From NCBI GenBank assembly GCA_003211515.1, contig QCSN01000018.1, positions 1 to 34,986 on the forward strand: a DNA stretch of 34,986 bases, given 5' to 3'. The translations under genes and the position numbers were made by a program. A model generated the notes under the pieces. It was not told the DNA's origin, did not search any database, and saw only the letters and a list, made by a program, of their open reading frames with translations. Positions 33,301 to 34,986 of the stretch are shown here, piece after piece; within the stretch, counting starts at the first letter, position 1; the number at the start of each line of letters is the position of its first letter. The stretch comes from Synechococcus sp. AG-670-F04. Its GTDB lineage: Bacteria; Cyanobacteriota; Cyanobacteriia; PCC-6307; Cyanobiaceae.

Positions 33301-34986
33301 CAGTTCATCCACCTCGAGATAGACGGTTACGTTTGCGATGGGTTGGCTGTTAAGCCGAATATGACCAACATAATCGCTGCCACCTTCGTTTAGATTAATT
33401 GGATTGATACCTTCTACTTGACCTGAATCTTGAGAGATAACTTGTCCATTACTTGTGATCTGTCCAATGACAATACCTGCCTCATCTTGGTCGTCAATAA
33501 CTGTAAGGCTTTGCGTCCCATCTGGCATTTGAAGATAGGATTTGGCAAGCGTGATGAGATCACTGGATGCTGAAAGACCTTCCCCATCGCTTACGTCGAT
33601 GACAGATGTTGTGACGAGAGCATCGCTTTCAAGCTCGTGTTCGCCTGTTGTCAGCAGAGAGAATCGGACGGTATCAAAGTTTGTGCAGTAAGGATCTAGG
33701 CTTGCATTCAGGGCTTGGCTTATGTCTGTGTAATGGAAAAAGTCTAAAACTGTTCCTGCATTTAGATTTGGGATATATTGGTTGGTTTCATCGACCTTTA
33801 GCGTCACCTCATATTGATCTAAGCTTGATTCCGCTGTCAATTCGTTTGTGTCTTGGCTATTCCAAACCTGTGAATTATCGGGTGTGAAAGTAATAGAATT
33901 CGCGTTTTCATTCGGCCCGAGAGTGACTTGCTCTAAAAGCTTAATTGTGAAGATATTCGTATCGCTGTTGGCGCTTTCTGATGTGACATTATCTGTACTG
34001 TTCTCTGGAATGTTATCGGCACGACTCGTTTGATTTGTTGTAACAAACGAAAGTTGTTGCCCTTGTGGCAAGATAATTTCTGTCTGCTCATCATCCGATC
34101 TCACAAGATCTGCGCTGAATGTTTCGCTATCAATGTTTAGATTGTTAAGGGTGATTTTAATTGGGTTGTCTAGTTTTTCTGGTGAATTATCGAGATTTAA
34201 TTCGACGAACTCATCCAAGACTTGATACTTTTTATTGTTAGCATTAGCAACCATATCCTTTGTCGGATTAGACGTTAGTTGTGTAGAGTTGCTATCAGTT
34301 TCAGAAACTATTGTGTAGTGAGTTTCCGCCTCACCAGTGTTTGAGGTATCAGTCTCTGAGGTATTAGTCTCTGAGGTATCAGTGTCAGATGCTTCACGTT
34401 CTAATCTGAGTTCTTTGGGCTGATTGTTGTAGAGGGTTAATTCGCTTGTGAGTGTTATTTGAAATTGTGGCCGTTGGCTAATTTCTTCAGTGCTTGCGTT
34501 TTCAATGTTTGATACGTCGCCGAATACTAGAATGTCTCCTTGCTTTAAATCGAGTGATTCGTTGCGTGAGCTCTCTAGCGAGAGTGTCAAACTGTCACCT
34601 GAATTTGAGAAGTCGTTAATACGTATGAGATCAGGATGATCGGCTTCATGGAGCAAACGTAATGATACGGTTTGATCTGGTGTCGCAATTTGATCTTCTG
34701 GTGTTGGCGCTGTATTATTCGCGTTGTTTTCTACAATGTCGTTTGATTTGATGCCAATTGTTGCTGTGTCTTTGCCTTTTTTTATCAAAACATGCCAATC
34801 ACCCACTCGGCTAAAATATTTGGAAGGGACTGACTCGGTAAAACGTGCTGTATTATTTTGGGCAGGCCTATCCCATTGCAATGCAAATGAGGGATCATTT
34901 GCATAAGGTTTGTAATCAATTTCTATGGGCACAAATGTATCGGCTTCGCCATTGTAAACTTGACTTGTTGTACTATCTGTGAAATC
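27346..34986 (-). CDS. Giant RTX calcium-binding exoprotein, probable type I secretion substrate (N-terminus beyond window)
   Basis: The frame is open from the stop at 27346 to the right edge, giving 2546 visible residues. A GTG at 34932 is not a credible start, because the frame continues upstream without a stop. Order from the right edge: polar beta-rich sequence; modules with TFTPENWDEYQ, ITFTPDDWDIKQTI and ITFAPDKWFQPQTI followed by acidic DD(T/N)xxED turns (about 32870, 32490, 31700), resembling Calx-beta-like repeats; a long non-repetitive region with few recognisable features (about 31400-28000) that includes a Lys/Pro-rich linker near 30530-30450; EF-hand-like loops DQDDDGRVVVMEL (about 30000), DVNSNGWIDSHEPS and DTNQNGQIDPSEG (28900-28770); then 16 RTX nonapeptides and a C-terminal tail (KDIIKDFDASQGDTIKV). 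RTX proteins leave by type I secretion and fold on binding extracellular calcium. Neither the exporter genes nor the N-terminus are in the window. The role is unknown; adhesin, surface-layer or motility functions are all possible. Confidence 0.92.
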   Translation of the reverse strand, partial: DFTDSTTSQVYNGEADTFVPIEIDYKPYANDPSFALQWDRPAQNNTARFTESVPSKYFSRVGDWHVLIKKGKDTATIGIKSNDIVENNANNTAPTPEDQIATPDQTVSLRLLHEADHPDLIRINDFSNSGDSLTLSLESSRNESLDLKQGDILVFGDVSNIENASTEEISQRPQFQITLTSELTLYNNQPKELRLEREASDTDTSETNTSETDTSNTGEAETHYTIVSETDSNSTQLTSNPTKDMVANANNKKYQVLDEFVELNLDNSPEKLDNPIKITLNNLNIDSETFSADLVRSDDEQTEIILPQGQQLSFVTTNQTSRADNIPENSTDNVTSESANSDTNIFTIKLLEQVTLGPNENANSITFTPDNSQVWNSQDTNELTAESSLDQYEVTLKVDETNQYIPNLNAGTVLDFFHYTDISQALNASLDPYCTNFDTVRFSLLTTGEHELESDALVTTSVIDVSDGEGLSASSDLITLAKSYLQMPDGTQSLTVIDDQDEAGIVIGQITSNGQVISQDSGQVEGINPINLNEGGSDYVGHIRLNSQPIANVTVYLEVDELNNADNNNNKDNNTGTDNGKPVRISNDFLIYDNISIQSGAHSNNTLVKSTQNTSQIPNDALIRQAYLAMDNDSNINSFVVNKKITSSGTFISSIEFWNIEDGSEISTPTSTSTSQQDFYTNREDVALLLPEELDDQQTQIRLEKNQSLIAFTFTPENWDEYQRFSITPEDDEVVDGDQDINVYQRINSEDPEYKKVTSSNKQENIVLSLVSQDDDQAGVKIHTKTNVIGEDENGYIDVALDSQPRSNVTLELAPSDSQFTVNDEQLDQANTITFTPDDWDIKQTIRLKAYDDTLVEDITTSRLLINVNSEDEAFTSIQVEPVPVEIVDNDLPTASIVPIENTQEDGDPGKFRVELSNPAPSSSGSDGIVVQYTVSTSSLSNTSSPNTFAENAQFPNTTGEVRIAPGQTSSDVFVIPIDDRKTNDDRSFTVELVEPNVASGTDANYQLDPNSGRNTATMKIINDDVAGFYIMHSGVEISAQEGGQDAAYFIGLTAQPENDVIVEIDEYRLPQPRSGAANDTSTTVQQIDSIQSSTITFAPDKWFQPQTITVKAFDDNIIEDGILVDRPTDPNQLKTFKEEYTNDDNSNRKGDQQVLDLLTYDSDTGEFIGGIPTNPNQQAQNGIHPAALKFTFSSTNGDTVDAKWSSDPGPGPDGEARESELFTQYKEYITIQDKELDRDVGNSISESLKTLQNEISDYKLPFIGASDQKTGSFFYDFSNTIADKISNLNSLSIASIEKLINQEINYWLNTDGDHVTIDLLDDEDHTVNINLDFNYSKRLEIPLDANFGIPSLGLKTKGDLNLKCDVTGALDLYIPTQNDNKGPYIKTADLENENDKGSYIQATLEANLGDEDDPFTFTGGLGFLQFDAKDAESERINDQSTNMNITLNAIITDPNAQQEEPEQDNTQQTNTVANQGTNPMPITSIKKTRSQRKGLKPNKNTKPKPSAPIKDTKSIQESAEPDNSANTGSNQTTQDLQPEEESTESDDNRMLPLSKLSTKAIDVSIDGGAAISFKTTTSAGGSKAVPSLLFDVAANLPLPGTDEPKTLFVSNVNLDLGSFVTDLGRPVISQIDSILNPLYPVVDALYTDTQIFGKIGLTGTLDQDDDGRVVVMELIQWFTNLGSRGGVKSSRQKKLDKAIVFLDQVKSLMDLVREYETMGAQGDNYLIPFGDYEYTFSSDENDKLTEADSNEESEAEKEESIERSINSKKKKNSYVKIFNKMKEIGISIPLIEDPSSISSLLTGGTTDILKWTLSDSDATDATPSFNINSALDLRFPMGPINGIIKGNFNAHADLSFGLDTRGFEQWKDDDFNLEDSWKVFANGFYVDDQHGGVDSPEFQMNAGMGAGAGLNAFIARAELTGGIEAAAQLDLIDVGELSGNSDGKIYADEIANRINNPLSLFEIVGDLAAYLEARIQVGIDLWFVSFWKTVWEKKLARIPIFKFGIGGRYGSGTASNGHLEDSTIFFDVNSNGWIDSHEPSVKTGEDGYYLLDLNERQFDTNQNGQIDPSEGHLTAIGGIDSTTGLPLEIPFIALIGEMISPLTTLYALAIELGYEAVDADEQIRKLFSLGEFDYLNDDPLADLKQRKSVDHPKVQDQLSTYIAHSKIHLNLDLLTKVIDVFSKDPDSGKISFKLDIAKTFTHALFRHPEKGEINNKIRMSILETIKSLDQTTTKQQQQFLYQAASLIAQAGVELDAKYEAVLKDGSISLRKIHEIKQVAFETYRDNIANLLDGIHNISDQQARSRQFQEKIQESAKDFIEITQNDIVKIGHKKDEQIIGKHGNDVVHANAGSDVLKGRAGNDYLKGGSGRDTIDGGVDDDILYGGRGIDSIQGNQGDDFIKGGNGSDVLKGHAGQDHLIGGGNNDKLKGGQDDDKLTGKSGHDRLFGDEGHDVLVGGPGNDLLDGGSGDDFLKGGQGRDKFVLSTGKDIIKDFDASQGDTIKVDPALELTFSQKGDNLILKAGDNIMTTFMNLDDQTLINSDSLV
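27538..27969 (-). repeat. Sixteen consecutive RTX nonapeptide repeats
   Basis: 432 bp encode sixteen units of exactly nine residues without a break, from GKHGNDVVH to GGQGRDKFV. The consensus is G-G-x-G-x-D-x-L-x; strong copies include GGSGRDTID, GGNGSDVLK and GGPGNDLLD. Two units have Asp (GGVDDDILY, GGQDDDKLT) and one has Asn (GGGNNDKLK) in place of the third Gly. Such repeats form a calcium-loaded parallel beta roll. About 60 residues follow, ending in a hydrophobic-polar tail of the kind recognised by type I exporters. Confidence 0.95.
28768..28910 (-). other. Pair of EF-hand-like calcium loops in the RTX giant protein
   Basis: The encoded stretch reads FDVNSNGWIDSHEPS, then GEDGYYLLDL, then FDTNQNGQIDPSEG, followed by a Gly/Ala-Ile-Gly turn. 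The D-x-N-x-N-G-x-I-D/E spacing fits calcium-binding loops. The same arrangement of two loops around a YYLLDL strand recurs in cyanobacterial exoproteins. It is followed by a hydrophobic helix (PFIALIGEMISPLTTLYALA) that is too interrupted to be a clear membrane anchor. Confidence 0.6.
34342..34386 (-). repeat. Three tandem 15-bp repeats encoding Ser/Glu/Thr/Asp units
   Basis: On the plus strand TGAGGTATCAGTCTC, TGAGGTATTAGTCTC and TGAGGTATCAGTGTC follow each other directly, with one or two base changes between copies. They encode ETDTS/ETNTS/DTDTS-like pentapeptides in a flexible linker of the RTX giant protein. The near-identity suggests recent slippage, and a length in multiples of three keeps the frame. 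Confidence 0.85.

Noticed and set aside
34930-34932. GTG as the start of the RTX giant gene
   Set aside because: The frame stays open to the window edge with similar composition and there is no ribosome site, so the true start lies outside.

Overview
The window looks like a marine picocyanobacterium of the Synechococcus/Cyanobium type. This is inferred from protein character: a short cyanobacterial-type FabI, a photolyase family protein with a Cys motif, pentapeptide repeats, and two giant repeat-rich ORFs of the kind marine Synechococcus use for secreted or cell-surface proteins. The conserved block in the middle is visibly GC-rich. The two giant genes on either side are clearly more AT-rich, which fits fast-evolving or transferred surface-protein loci.

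Layout. Positions 1-21013 (minus) are one uninterrupted reading frame of at least 7004 codons. It begins at an ATG at 21013 and runs off the left edge. From the N-terminus it carries a degenerate HExxH-like segment, a few Ig-like (Big_5-type) modules, about fifteen pre-peptidase C-terminal (PPC) type beta modules, a complete-looking clostripain-like (peptidase C11) domain with His and Cys in the expected motifs, two more PPC-like modules, two blocks of Big_5-type modules around a distinct insert, and an array of about twelve aromatic/DxDGD-type repeats that continues out of the window. Upstream of it on the same strand (21255-23082) lie a DegT/DnrJ/EryC1/StrS sugar aminotransferase and a thioredoxin-like gene, the latter broken by a frameshift in a G8 tract. 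A small lipoprotein gene (23147-23680) is read the other way. It converges on a pentapeptide-repeat gene (23731-24680) that carries an apparent one-base frameshift near its start.

Next is a two-gene minus-strand unit with an ATGA overlap. The upstream gene encodes a photolyase/cryptochrome FAD domain with four Cys placed as in iron-sulfur photolyases. The downstream gene encodes a separate antenna-like alpha/beta domain, so the usual domain order is split and inverted. fabI (26201-26983) is divergent from it. After about 360 bp without a gene, a second giant minus-strand ORF (27346 to beyond the right edge, 2546 residues visible) ends in 16 exact nonapeptide RTX calcium-binding repeats and a typical type I secretion C-terminus.

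How it fits together: two giant probable exoproteins flank a small housekeeping/repair block. A sugar-amine biosynthesis gene sits directly upstream of the protease-bearing giant, so glycan decoration at the cell surface is a reasonable but unproved link. The most interesting items are the clostripain domain buried at about residue 3020-3390 of a >7000-residue protein, the split and order-inverted FeS-type photolyase, and two neighbouring genes each broken by one base in a homopolymer. No rRNA, tRNA, CRISPR array or insertion sequence was recognised.
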